Shown in pieces: positions 9,414-17,934 of a stretch of DNA of 64,000 bases. Where the stretch lies: the NCBI GenBank assembly GCA_934755305.1, contig CAKVLD010000009.1, forward strand, positions 1 to 64,000. The letters run 5' to 3'. The notes below the pieces were generated by a model that saw only the letters and a program-made list of their open reading frames with translations, had not been told where the DNA came from and ran no database searches. Position numbers and translations under genes: made by a program. Position 1 is the stretch's first letter; every line of letters begins with the position of its first letter. Source of the stretch: an uncultured Clostridium sp. (lineage in GTDB: Bacteria > Bacillota > Clostridia > Clostridiales > Clostridiaceae).

Positions 9414-11363
9414 TTAGAATTCACCATACTTATACATATAGTTCTTTCTTGGTTCTACAACATCTCCCATAAGTAGAGATACCATTTTTTCTGCTTTTGC
9501 TGCATCTTCTATTGTTACCTTAAATAATGTTCTACTTTCTGGGTTTAAAGTAGTTTCCCATAATTGATCAGGATTCATTTCTCCAAGACCTTTGTATCTT
9601 TGAATTAATGCACCTTTCCCTATTTCTTTTTTAACACTTTCAAGTTCTTCATCACTATAAGCATATTTATATACTTCTTTATTTTTTATATATTTATACA
9701 CTTTATATAAAGGAGGTTGTGCTAAATATAAATGTCCATTTTGTATTAAAGGCCTCATATATCTATAAACATAAGTCATCCATAAAGTTCTAATATGGAA
9801 TCCATCCACGTCCGCATCACTCATTATTATAATTTTATCGTATTTTAAGTCTTCTTCCTTATAATTATCTAAAGTACCAGTTCCTACTGCTGTATTAAAT
9901 ATTTTAAGTTCTTCAGATGCTAATACATTTTCAAGTTTTTGTTTTTCAGTATTCATTATCTTACCTTTAGAAGGCATTATAGTTTGAAATCTTCTATCTC
10001 TAGCTTGTTTTGCTGATCCACCTGCTGAATCTCCCTCAACTACGATAAATTCATTAACTGTTTTATCTTTTTGACTACATACAGCTACTTTTCCTGCAAG
10101 AGGTGCTGTTCCTTTACCTATTTTCTTCTTTTCAGCATCATTTATCTTTTTAATCTTTTCTCTTCTTTGTGCTGCTTGAAGAGCATTATTTATTATACTT
10201 GTAGCTAACTCTTTATTATCTTCTATCCACTCTGAAAGTTTAGTATAAGCTAAATCATTCATCATAGTATAAGCTTCATTATTACCAAGTTTAGTTTTAG
10301 TTTGACCTTCAAAAACAGGATTAGTTATTTTTATTCTAACTATAGCAGTCATACCTTCTCTTAGGTCATCTCCTTCAAACTCCTTGTCCTTTTCTTTTAC
10401 TAAGCCCAGCTTTCTAGCACCTTCTTTAAAAGCCCTTGTCATTCCTGTTTTAAATCCAGTCTCATGTGTACCAGCCTCTGTAGTTGGAATATTATTAACA
10501 TAACTTGCTATATAATCTGTAGTTGAATCAGTAAATTGCATACATACTTCACCATACATTTGAAGATTATTTACAACTCTATCTCCTTCAAATAATATAG
10601 GATTTTGATGTATTGGAGTTTTACTTTCATTTAAGTATTCTATAAAGTCTAAAAGGCCTCTTTCTGAATAATAGTCTTTTTCTACAACTTCTTCTTTTCT
10701 ATTATCTATTAATTTAAGCCTTATCCCTTTATTTTGGAATGCTAATTCTTGTAATCTTTCATCTATAACATCAAACTTAAATTCTATAGTTGAAAATATA
10801 TCTTTATCAGGCATAAAAGTAATCTTTGAACCTGTACCTTTACTTTTTCCAACTACCTCAAGTTTAGTCACTGGAGTACCTGGCATGTTCTTCTTTACTT
10901 CTTTATCATAAGCATATTCAAATCTTTGACGATATATATTTCCATTTTGATGAACTTCTACCTCAACCCATTTTGATAATGCATTAACTACTGCTGCACC
11001 AACTCCATGAAGACCACCCGAAGTTTTGTAATTTTTATTATTAAACTTTCCACCAGTATGAAGTTCTGTAAATACCATTTCTACACCACTCTTTTTTTTG
11101 ATTGGGTGTATCCCAGTAGGTATTCCTCTACCATTATCTATTATTGTTACACTTTTATCTTTATTTAAAATAACCTTTGCTGTATCTCCATATCCATTAG
11201 TTATTTCATCTATTGCATTATCTAAAATTTCCCACACACAATGATGAAGACCCTTACTAGCTGTAGATCCAATATACATACCTGGTCTTACTCTAACAGG
11301 CTCTAACTTTTCTAAAGATGTTAAATCCGTTACATCATATGTGGAATTCATCTCTTTATTCAT
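9414..11363 (-). CDS. parE: DNA topoisomerase IV subunit B
   Basis: ATPase subunit partnering ParC. The GHKL ATPase domain shows the N-box EILDNAIDE (about 46-54), DNGRGIP (76-82) and GGLHGVGAAVVNALS (116-130). The transducer domain follows, then the Toprim metal site EGDSAGG (443-449) and SDADVDGFHIRTL (515-527). Length 649 aa matches ParE or Gram-positive GyrB. The choice of ParE rests on pairing with a ParC-like subunit. ATG 11363 is preceded by TTGGAGGACAG. The gene begins the parE-parC operon, with about 130 nt of A/T-rich promoter DNA upstream. Confidence 0.9.
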   Translation of the reverse strand: MNKEMNSTYDVTDLTSLEKLEPVRVRPGMYIGSTASKGLHHCVWEILDNAIDEITNGYGDTAKVILNKDKSVTIIDNGRGIPTGIHPIKKKSGVEMVFTELHTGGKFNNKNYKTSGGLHGVGAAVVNALSKWVEVEVHQNGNIYRQRFEYAYDKEVKKNMPGTPVTKLEVVGKSKGTGSKITFMPDKDIFSTIEFKFDVIDERLQELAFQNKGIRLKLIDNRKEEVVEKDYYSERGLLDFIEYLNESKTPIHQNPILFEGDRVVNNLQMYGEVCMQFTDSTTDYIASYVNNIPTTEAGTHETGFKTGMTRAFKEGARKLGLVKEKDKEFEGDDLREGMTAIVRIKITNPVFEGQTKTKLGNNEAYTMMNDLAYTKLSEWIEDNKELATSIINNALQAAQRREKIKKINDAEKKKIGKGTAPLAGKVAVCSQKDKTVNEFIVVEGDSAGGSAKQARDRRFQTIMPSKGKIMNTEKQKLENVLASEELKIFNTAVGTGTLDNYKEEDLKYDKIIIMSDADVDGFHIRTLWMTYVYRYMRPLIQNGHLYLAQPPLYKVYKYIKNKEVYKYAYSDEELESVKKEIGKGALIQRYKGLGEMNPDQLWETTLNPESRTLFKVTIEDAAKAEKMVSLLMGDVVEPRKNYMYKYGEF

Positions 11364-11490
11364 AACTGTCCTCCAACTTAAATAATGTTCATTTTGCTCT
11401 ACTTCTATGAAGCCCTAATTTACAATATACTTTTTTTTCTTCTGTCTGTCAAAATGAAAAAAGTATTATAACATAATTTCAAATTATAAA

Positions 11491-11532
11491 TTAAAGGCGA
11501 AGCTACCTAAGACAAGTTGCTCCGCCTTTTAA
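11491..11532 (-). terminator. Terminator after the glycosyltransferase gene
   Basis: Arms AAAGGCGAAGC and GCTCCGCCTTT (one mismatch) around a 15-nt loop follow the glycosyltransferase stop and precede parE. Confidence 0.8.
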
Positions 11533-11543
11533 ATTATCTCTTT

Positions 11544-12932
11544 TTATACATCGTATATTTCTACGTTTCTTACATGTTTTGTTGGATTCCATTCTTTATT
11601 GTTCTTTCTGATAATTCCTTGAACAGTAATTGGAATCCATGTAAGTGTATATATTCCATATAATAAATATCTTATAAAAAATAATAAGTTTTTCTTTCCT
11701 AGTAAAACTAATGTTGCTATTAAAAATACTGCATAAAATCCTACAGTCATAATTAAGCTATAAGGATACTCTTTTCCTTCTGACAATATTGGTACTAAAA
11801 TAATATTACTTGAGAATAATAAAATCATTAAGAAAAATCCTTTAGATATTTTTTTATCTAACAAAAGAACTAATGGTGTAATTACAAATTGTACTAAGGC
11901 AAACACTTGAAAACCTATGTTACTAAATAAATCGCTTATTACAAATATATGCGAACCGCTAACATATCCTCTAAGTACTGTTAAAACAGCTGCAATACCA
12001 ATAAATAAAGTTACAAATGGTTGTAATACATATAAACCAGCATCAAATATAAACCATTTTCTTTCTTTAATAGCCTTTTTAAATAATTTCATACAATATC
12101 TTGAGGCAACATCTGTAAACCCTTGCATCCATCTTCTTCTTTGAACCCAAGAAGCTTTTAATCCTAATGGTTTTTCATCATAGATTTTAGCATCATGTGC
12201 CCAACCTACTTTTTCACCATTTAATACCAACTTACATGTGAACTCTAAGTCTTCTGTTAAACATGTTGCACCCCAACCTAACTCTTTTAAAGTTTCAGTT
12301 GAAATAGCAAATCCTGTTCCACCAATTTGATTAGATAGACCTATATTATTTCTAGCTAATTGGAACATTCTGTTTTGAGACCAGAAGGCTATTGAGTATG
12401 AAGTTGCTATCCATGAATCTTCTGGATTTTTACTATCTATATAACCTTGTACTACCTTATATCCTTCTTTCATTTTAGAATTAATTTCTTTTAAGAAATC
12501 AGGATGTACTAAATTATCAGCATCGAAAATTGAGATTGCATCGTATTCTTTATCCATTTTAAATAACTTTGCAAACATCCATTCTAAGGCATATCCCTTA
12601 CCTCTTTTTTCCTTATTTGTTCTTTCGCATACTGTTACACCTTCATATTTTCTAGCAATTTCTGCAGTTTTATCAGTACAGTTATCAGCAATAATATAAA
12701 TATCATATAATTCTTTTGGATAATTTTGTTTCTGCATACTTTCTATAAGCTGACCAATAACAACTTCTTCATTATGAGCGGCTACAATCATAGCAAATTT
12801 ATTTTTTGGAGCATAATCTTTAATTTCTTTTTTTCTAGTTAGTCCAAATAATGCCAAAACAGTATAATATCCAGTAATCACAAATACAAATATTTGAAAA
12901 GCTGCTGTTACCGTATATATAATATCTCCCAT
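11544..12932 (-). CDS. Membrane glycosyltransferase, family 2 (BcsA/HasA-like)
   Basis: Probable processive or membrane-anchored GT2 glycosyltransferase making an extracellular or lipid-linked glycan. Order: one N-terminal TM helix (about 8-28), a GT-A domain with VAAHNEE (about 50), DNCTDKT, the DxD motif FDADN (near 140) and a TEDLEF acidic motif, then the QRRRW acceptor motif (near 265) and four to six C-terminal TM helices. This architecture matches synthases of cellulose, hyaluronan or poly-GlcNAc type, but no PilZ domain or partner gene is present, so the product is unknown. The longest frame begins at a GTG inside the ribosome binding site; ATG 12932 after TAGGAGTGA is the better start. 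Monocistronic. Confidence 0.82.
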   Translation of the reverse strand: MGDIIYTVTAAFQIFVFVITGYYTVLALFGLTRKKEIKDYAPKNKFAMIVAAHNEEVVIGQLIESMQKQNYPKELYDIYIIADNCTDKTAEIARKYEGVTVCERTNKEKRGKGYALEWMFAKLFKMDKEYDAISIFDADNLVHPDFLKEINSKMKEGYKVVQGYIDSKNPEDSWIATSYSIAFWSQNRMFQLARNNIGLSNQIGGTGFAISTETLKELGWGATCLTEDLEFTCKLVLNGEKVGWAHDAKIYDEKPLGLKASWVQRRRWMQGFTDVASRYCMKLFKKAIKERKWFIFDAGLYVLQPFVTLFIGIAAVLTVLRGYVSGSHIFVISDLFSNIGFQVFALVQFVITPLVLLLDKKISKGFFLMILLFSSNIILVPILSEGKEYPYSLIMTVGFYAVFLIATLVLLGKKNLLFFIRYLLYGIYTLTWIPITVQGIIRKNNKEWNPTKHVRNVEIYDV

Positions 12933-13233
12933 TTTATTCACTCCTAATTTTTAATAAGATTAGAATTTCTATATGTCCGTTTATTATTTTTAATACGCAC
13001 CTATAATAATATAGTTCAATTATATATAAAAATCAAGTGCATAAATCTTAATTTTAGATTAATTTTATTTATTAATATTTTACCAAAAATACTTTAAGAG
13101 TATAAATATTTTTTATGGTATTAATCCTAAATTTAAACTACTTAGCTAATTGAGAATTTAAAATTGAAAATTAAAACTTATATCAAAAAACACATTAATT
13201 TTTATTTTTAAATTTTCAAATTATATTTTAAAA
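12933..13233. other. Gene-free A/T-rich region with short intergenic repeat
   Basis: No ORF with a ribosome binding site. It contains the glycosyltransferase promoter region and, at about 13146-13165, TAATTGAGAATTTAAAATT, also present near 3979 inside the recJ terminator. The surrounding A/T-rich half-palindromes resemble decayed small palindromic repeats common in clostridial intergenic DNA. Confidence 0.4.
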
Positions 13234-13262
13234 AGGCGTGCAAATCTATGCAACGCCTTTAA
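13234..13262 (-). terminator. Terminator after gdhA
   Basis: Arms AAAGGCGT and ACGCCTTT, extended by TGCA/TGCA with one bulge, immediately downstream of the glutamate dehydrogenase stop. Confidence 0.8.
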
Positions 13263-13278
13263 TCTCTTGTTGTATATA

Positions 13279-14625
13279 TTATACTATTCCTTGTGCCATC
13301 ATTGCAGTTGCAACTTTCATAAATCCTGCAATATTTGCACCTGCTAAAATATTTTTATCTAATCCATATTCTTTTGCTGCTGCACTTGAATTAGCATATA
13401 TATTCTTCATTATACTCTTAAGTTTTGCATCAACTTCTTCAAAAGTCCAAGATAATCTCATACTATTTTGAGACATTTCTAATGCTGAACAAGCAACTCC
13501 ACCTGCATTAGCTGCTTTAGCTGGCCCGAACATTATACCATTCTTTTGGAATACTTCGATAGCTTCTAAAGTTGAAGGCATATTAGCTCCTTCTGATACT
13601 GCAATTACTCCATTTTTAACTAATATTTCAGCAGAATCTTTATCTATTTCACCTTGTGTAGCACAAGGTAATGCTATATCACATTTAATAGTCCAAATAC
13701 CTTTACATCCTTCTGTATATTTAGCTCCTGAAACCTTTTCTAAATATTCTTTAATTCTTCCTCTTCTAACTTCTTTTATATCTTTAACTACATCTAAGTT
13801 AATTCCATTTTCATCATAAATATATCCATTAGAATCACTTAATGCTACAACTTTTCCACCTAATTCAGTAACTTTTTCAGTTGCATATATAGCAACATTT
13901 CCTGATCCAGAAATAACTACTGTCTTACCTGCAAAACTTGTACCATTATCTTTTAACATTTCTTCTGTGAAATAACTTAAACCATAACCAGTAGCTTCTG
14001 TTCTAGTTAAACTACCACCATAAGTTAAGCCTTTTCCAGTAAGTACACCTTGATCGTTAGCTCCTCTTAGTTTTTTATAGTATCCATACATATATCCTAT
14101 TTCTCTTCCACCTACTCCAATATCTCCAGCAGGTACATCTGTATCTAATCCTATATGTCTATATAATTCTGCCATAAAGCTTTGGCAGAATCTCATAATT
14201 TCATTATCTGATTTGCCTTTAGGGTCAAAATCTGATCCACCTTTACCACCACCTATTGGTAATCCAGTTAATGAATTTTTAAATATTTGTTCAAATCCTA
14301 AAAATTTTATTATACTTGCATTTACTGATGGATGTAATCTTAAACCACCCTTATAAGGTCCTATTGCACTATTAAATTGAATTCTAAATCCCCTATTAAC
14401 ATGTACTTTTCCTGCATCATCTACCCAAGGAACTCTAAACATTATTTGTCTTTCAGGTTCTACTATTCTTTCTAATAAACCTGCTTCAACAAATTCTGGA
14501 TGCTTATCAAATACTGGAACTAATGAATTTAATACTTCTGTTACAGCATCTTGAAATTCCTTTTCCCCTTTATTTCTGCTCTTTACAGTTTCTAAAACTG
14601 AATTAACATATTCTCTCCCGTTCAT
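13279..14625 (-). CDS. gdhA: NADP-type glutamate dehydrogenase
   Basis: Reversible conversion of 2-oxoglutarate plus ammonium to glutamate; cytoplasmic hexamer linking carbon and nitrogen metabolism. The 448-aa length and the motifs GPYKGGLRLHPSVN (89-102) and LPIGGGKGGSDFDPKGKSD, with catalytic Lys128, are those of the small hexameric enzymes, usually NADP-dependent. The Rossmann motif SGSGNVA follows near residue 238. Cofactor choice is inferred from the family rather than proven. ATG 14625 has AAGGAG 8 nt upstream. Divergent from uvsE across 226 bp of promoter DNA. Confidence 0.95.
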   Translation of the reverse strand: MNGREYVNSVLETVKSRNKGEKEFQDAVTEVLNSLVPVFDKHPEFVEAGLLERIVEPERQIMFRVPWVDDAGKVHVNRGFRIQFNSAIGPYKGGLRLHPSVNASIIKFLGFEQIFKNSLTGLPIGGGKGGSDFDPKGKSDNEIMRFCQSFMAELYRHIGLDTDVPAGDIGVGGREIGYMYGYYKKLRGANDQGVLTGKGLTYGGSLTRTEATGYGLSYFTEEMLKDNGTSFAGKTVVISGSGNVAIYATEKVTELGGKVVALSDSNGYIYDENGINLDVVKDIKEVRRGRIKEYLEKVSGAKYTEGCKGIWTIKCDIALPCATQGEIDKDSAEILVKNGVIAVSEGANMPSTLEAIEVFQKNGIMFGPAKAANAGGVACSALEMSQNSMRLSWTFEEVDAKLKSIMKNIYANSSAAAKEYGLDKNILAGANIAGFMKVATAMMAQGIV

Positions 14626-14851
14626 ATTTGCATCTCCTTATAAAATAATATCGCCATGTATATAATACAACATAATAACAATTAATTCCATAACTTTATT
14701 AAAAACACTTCATTTTTTATATTTGTTTATTAATCAATTTCTTTTTTTGTTATCAATTTAATCTATTCTTAAACAAAATACTGCATTTTTAATAAATCAC
14801 AATTTTTAAATACATAATATAAATATAAACTAACTTTTAGGAGGTGTTAAC

Positions 14852-16087
14852 TTGAAAATAGGATATCCTTGTATTCCTTTATCTATATCTAAACGTACCA
14901 CTAGAAAATTTAATTTAAATCTTTTTAATGAAGAAATTTTTAATCAATATACAAAAAATAACTTAAATGACTTTTTCTCTATATTGAAATTTAATAATGA
15001 AAATAATATTAAGTTCTTTAGAATAAGCTCAGATATAATACCATTTGGTAGTCACACCATTAATTCTATTCAATGGTGGAATACTTTTAGTACTACATTT
15101 TTAGAAATTGGTGAATATATTAAAAAAAATAATATGAGGGTATCTATGCATCCAGGTCAATATACAGTATTAAATTCTCCCAAAGAAGATACAGTAGAAA
15201 AAGCTATTAATGACCTTATCTATCACTGTAAATTTCTTGACTCACTTAATCTACCTTCTAGCCATAAAATAATTATTCATATAGGCGGAATTTATGATTC
15301 AAAAGAGGAAGCTACAAATAGATTTATAGAAAACTATAAAAGATTACCTGAAAATGTTCAAAATAGAATTATAATCGAAAATGATGAAAAAAGTTATTCT
15401 TTAGATGATGTTCTCTATATAAGTAGCAAAACAAGCGCTCCTGTTGTATTTGATAACCTTCATAATCAATGTAAAAAAGATAATAACTATTCTTTAGAAA
15501 AAATTCTAAACATGGTTAAACAAACCTGGAAGGATAAAGATGGTGTTATGAAAGTTCATTATAGCAGGCAAGATCCAAATAGAAAAATAGGTTCTCATTG
15601 TTATAGCCTTGAAGTTACCCCTTTTTTAGATTATTTATCTGTTGCTAAAAACTTTGATATGGATATTATGCTAGAAATTAAAGATAAAGATTTTGCTGCC
15701 ATAAAGGGAAATAATATTTTAAGAGAACTTAATAATACTATTACTATAGATGATAAGAATAAAGAATTAAAAAGATATGAACTTTATTTTCTATCTAAAG
15801 GAAATGATGTTTATAACGAAGCAATTAATATTATTACTAATGATTCTATTATAAAATTTTATAATTTTTTAGATTATTATAAAAATTATAATGATACAAA
15901 TATAAATTCTGCTTTAACTAAAGGATTCACATATATAGAAGATCAACTTACTTCTCGAGAAATAAACTTATTTTATAAATATAAAAATTCTCATGATTTT
16001 GAAAAAGCTAAACAATATTTAAATAAGTTAACCATAAAATATGATTGTGAAATATTAATGTCAAATTATTTTTTCTATTCCATATAA
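14852..16087 (+). CDS. uvsE: UV DNA damage endonuclease (UvsE/UVDE)
   Basis: Nicks DNA 5' to UV photoproducts and some other lesions, starting an alternative excision repair pathway. The TIM-barrel UvsE core is clear: MKIGYPC at the N-terminus, FFRISSDIIPFGSH (about 53-66), VSMHPGQYTVLNSP (about 96-109), IIHIGG, the metal-ligand run IIIENDEKSYSLDD (near 172-185), and VFDNLHNQ with a later KVHYSRQDP. Length 411 aa is typical when a C-terminal extension is present. The start is TTG 14852, 8 nt after TAGGAGGTG. Monocistronic with its own terminator. UV repair of this type is often found in spore formers. Confidence 0.93.
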   Translation: MKIGYPCIPLSISKRTTRKFNLNLFNEEIFNQYTKNNLNDFFSILKFNNENNIKFFRISSDIIPFGSHTINSIQWWNTFSTTFLEIGEYIKKNNMRVSMHPGQYTVLNSPKEDTVEKAINDLIYHCKFLDSLNLPSSHKIIIHIGGIYDSKEEATNRFIENYKRLPENVQNRIIIENDEKSYSLDDVLYISSKTSAPVVFDNLHNQCKKDNNYSLEKILNMVKQTWKDKDGVMKVHYSRQDPNRKIGSHCYSLEVTPFLDYLSVAKNFDMDIMLEIKDKDFAAIKGNNILRELNNTITIDDKNKELKRYELYFLSKGNDVYNEAINIITNDSIIKFYNFLDYYKNYNDTNINSALTKGFTYIEDQLTSREINLFYKYKNSHDFEKAKQYLNKLTIKYDCEILMSNYFFYSI

Positions 16088-16121
16088 AACTTCAGATAAA
16101 GATCTTCTTTATCTGAAGTTT
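16087..16121 (+). terminator. Terminator after uvsE
   Basis: A perfect 16-bp stem (AAACTTCAGATAAAGA and its complement) with a 3-nt loop, followed by TTATTATT, overlapping the uvsE stop codon. Confidence 0.9.
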
Positions 16122-16137
16122 TATTATTATACATTTT

Positions 16138-16236
16138 CATGCAAAAAAATATATATTTTTTCTATGTAAAAAAACATATATTCATATATTCTTTCTATGC
16201 AAATATTCTTTCTATGCAAAAAAATATATATGCTTA
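16138..16236. repeat. A/T-rich imperfect tandem repeat
   Basis: The unit CTATGCAAAAAAATATATA and degenerate versions of it (ATGCAAAAAAATATATAT, CTATGTAAAAAAACATATA, TTCTTTCTATGCAAA twice) recur four to five times. No ORF with a ribosome binding site lies here. It occupies the convergent space between uvsE and the next minus-strand gene and looks like slippage-prone intergenic repeat DNA. Confidence 0.55.
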
Positions 16237-16241
16237 TATTA

Positions 16242-16838
16242 CTATAGATTATTTTTATTTATTAGTCTTTGTATTACTCTTATTTTCTTACTTTTATTAC
16301 TATAATATATCAAAACGCTACTTATCCCCCCACCAAGACTTCCTAAAATAATATCCCACATAGTATCATCTAAATTCCATTGAGCTGTTAATCCAAAAAC
16401 TTTATCCGTAGAAAACTCCCATATTTCCCAAACACCTGCAATAGCTATAGAAAATATTAATGGAAAAATAAATATAGTTATTGGTTTCATTTCATTGTTA
16501 ATATTTCCATTGCTTAAATATATGTATATAACAAGTCCTAAGAAGCCTATTAAAATTCCTGAAATAAAATGAAGAAATTTATCATAATTATCTATAGCAT
16601 AAAAATCCCATACATTAGCTAAATACATAGAAATAAATATAAATATTAGAGTAATGATATATGTTGATAGAAATTTTTTCAAAAAAGTTTTATTAAAAAT
16701 TATCCTAACTACAAATATAGTTACATATATTAATATAATTCTCCAAAACTTTATACCATCTCTATACAATGAATCAATTATAGCTGTTACAAGTAATAAA
16801 ATATAAAAAATCATTGTTAATAACTTATCTAACTTCAT
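16242..16838 (-). CDS. Six-TM membrane protein, DUF2238/YjdF-like
   Basis: A 198-aa integral membrane protein with about six predicted TM helices (approximately 7-22, 33-48, 60-75, 90-108, 122-138, 160-178). The conserved polar motifs DKFLHFISG (about 86-94), AGVWEIWEFSTD (about 134-145) and DDTMWDIILGSLGG (about 157-170) match the pattern of acidic and histidine residues near the membrane faces in the DUF2238/YjdF family, whose function is unknown to me. The assignment is from memory of the motif and is tentative. ATG 16838 follows TTAGGAG. Possibly cotranscribed with the rhomboid gene 31 nt upstream. Confidence 0.6.
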   Translation of the reverse strand: MKLDKLLTMIFYILLLVTAIIDSLYRDGIKFWRIILIYVTIFVVRIIFNKTFLKKFLSTYIITLIFIFISMYLANVWDFYAIDNYDKFLHFISGILIGFLGLVIYIYLSNGNINNEMKPITIFIFPLIFSIAIAGVWEIWEFSTDKVFGLTAQWNLDDTMWDIILGSLGGGISSVLIYYSNKSKKIRVIQRLINKNNL

Positions 16839-16869
16839 CTTTTGTTACTCCTAATTTCAAACTTAGTTT

Positions 16870-17838
16870 TTAATCTTGTCTTGTATATAAAATAACCGAT
16901 ACTAAAAATCCAACTATTAACCCACCTATATGTCCATAGTTGTCCACATTACTTACACTTAACCCAATAAACAAATTAATTACAATTACAGATACTATAT
17001 TACTTATAGCTCCTTTTCTTATTCTGCCTCTTTCTTTAATTAAAAATACTAATATAGCTCCAAGTAATCCAAATATAGCTCCTGATGCACCTATTGATAA
17101 GGTTCTTGGTGCTAAAGCATAACTTAAATAAGAAGAACCTATCCCAGATAAAATATATATTATTATATATTTTATCTTGCCAAAAACTTGCTCTACTTGA
17201 GGTCCAATAATATATAAACTATACATATTACAAGCTAAATGTAGTATTCCACCATGTAAGAAACAGCAAGTAACAAGCCTCCAATATTGCCCTGCATATA
17301 TTAATGGTCCATATTTACCTCCAAGTATTAATAAAGTTCTGCTATCTATATCTATAAAATCACCTGACATAAATGCACTTATAGCAAATATTAGCAAATT
17401 CAATATAATTAATATTCCTGTAACTTCATTTCCCTTAAACTTAACTTTATGTTTTTTATTATTTTGGTGGACTATAGAATTCATAATTATATTAGCTAAA
17501 TACTCTAATCCTTCACTGCAATAGCTTATTTTTTTATTTTGCATATCCACAATTACTTTTGGCGTATTAGAATAGGAAATCCCACTATAATCTTTACTGT
17601 CAAAAATAACTTTATTTAAAGAATAGTTACATCCTAAACTTTGCAAAAATAATCTTGCTTCACTTTCATCTTTTTCTTCTTCACTAGGTTTTGTTATAAT
17701 TATTGCATATATTCCTTCTTGAAATCTCTTTAAGGCAATCCATGTATCATCTTCATTTTTAGATTTTCTATACTGATCCATATAAAAACCTTCATACTTA
17801 GCTAAATATTCAAATATACTTCTCATATTTTTATTCAT
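16870..17838 (-). CDS. Rhomboid family intramembrane serine protease
   Basis: Cleaves single-span membrane proteins within the lipid bilayer. The C-terminal half has at least six TM helices and the catalytic elements: the HGGILHLACNM oxyanion region (about 195-205), GASGAIFGL with nucleophile Ser252, and the partner His303 in DNYGHIGGLIVGF. The first about 130 residues form a soluble domain I do not recognise, of the kind seen before the rhomboid fold in Firmicute GluP/YqgP proteins. The longest frame starts at a TTG that overlaps the ribosome binding site; ATG 17838, five nt after GAGGTGA, is the better start. Substrates are unknown. Confidence 0.9.
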   Translation of the reverse strand: MNKNMRSIFEYLAKYEGFYMDQYRKSKNEDDTWIALKRFQEGIYAIIITKPSEEEKDESEARLFLQSLGCNYSLNKVIFDSKDYSGISYSNTPKVIVDMQNKKISYCSEGLEYLANIIMNSIVHQNNKKHKVKFKGNEVTGILIILNLLIFAISAFMSGDFIDIDSRTLLILGGKYGPLIYAGQYWRLVTCCFLHGGILHLACNMYSLYIIGPQVEQVFGKIKYIIIYILSGIGSSYLSYALAPRTLSIGASGAIFGLLGAILVFLIKERGRIRKGAISNIVSVIVINLFIGLSVSNVDNYGHIGGLIVGFLVSVILYTRQD

Positions 17839-17868
17839 TCTCTCACCTCTTCTCAATTTTATTATATT

Positions 17869-17903
17869 AAAAAGAGAAGCATTTTAAATTAGCTTCTCTT
17901 TTT
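17869..17903 (-). terminator. Terminator after pepF
   Basis: A perfect 12-bp stem, AAAAAGAGAAGC with GCTTCTCTTTTT, separates pepF from the rhomboid gene. Confidence 0.88.
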
Positions 17904-17934
17904 GATTTATATAAATTATATTATATAACTTTTT

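Noticed and set aside
6474..11363. Calling the topoisomerase pair gyrB-gyrA
   Set aside because: No canonical GyrA box is visible and the quinolone region reads SSVYDAM as in ParC; a gyrBA call needs comparison with the true gyrase genes elsewhere.
16138..16236. CRISPR-like array
   Set aside because: Units are short, degenerate and A/T-only, without regular unique spacers or cas genes.
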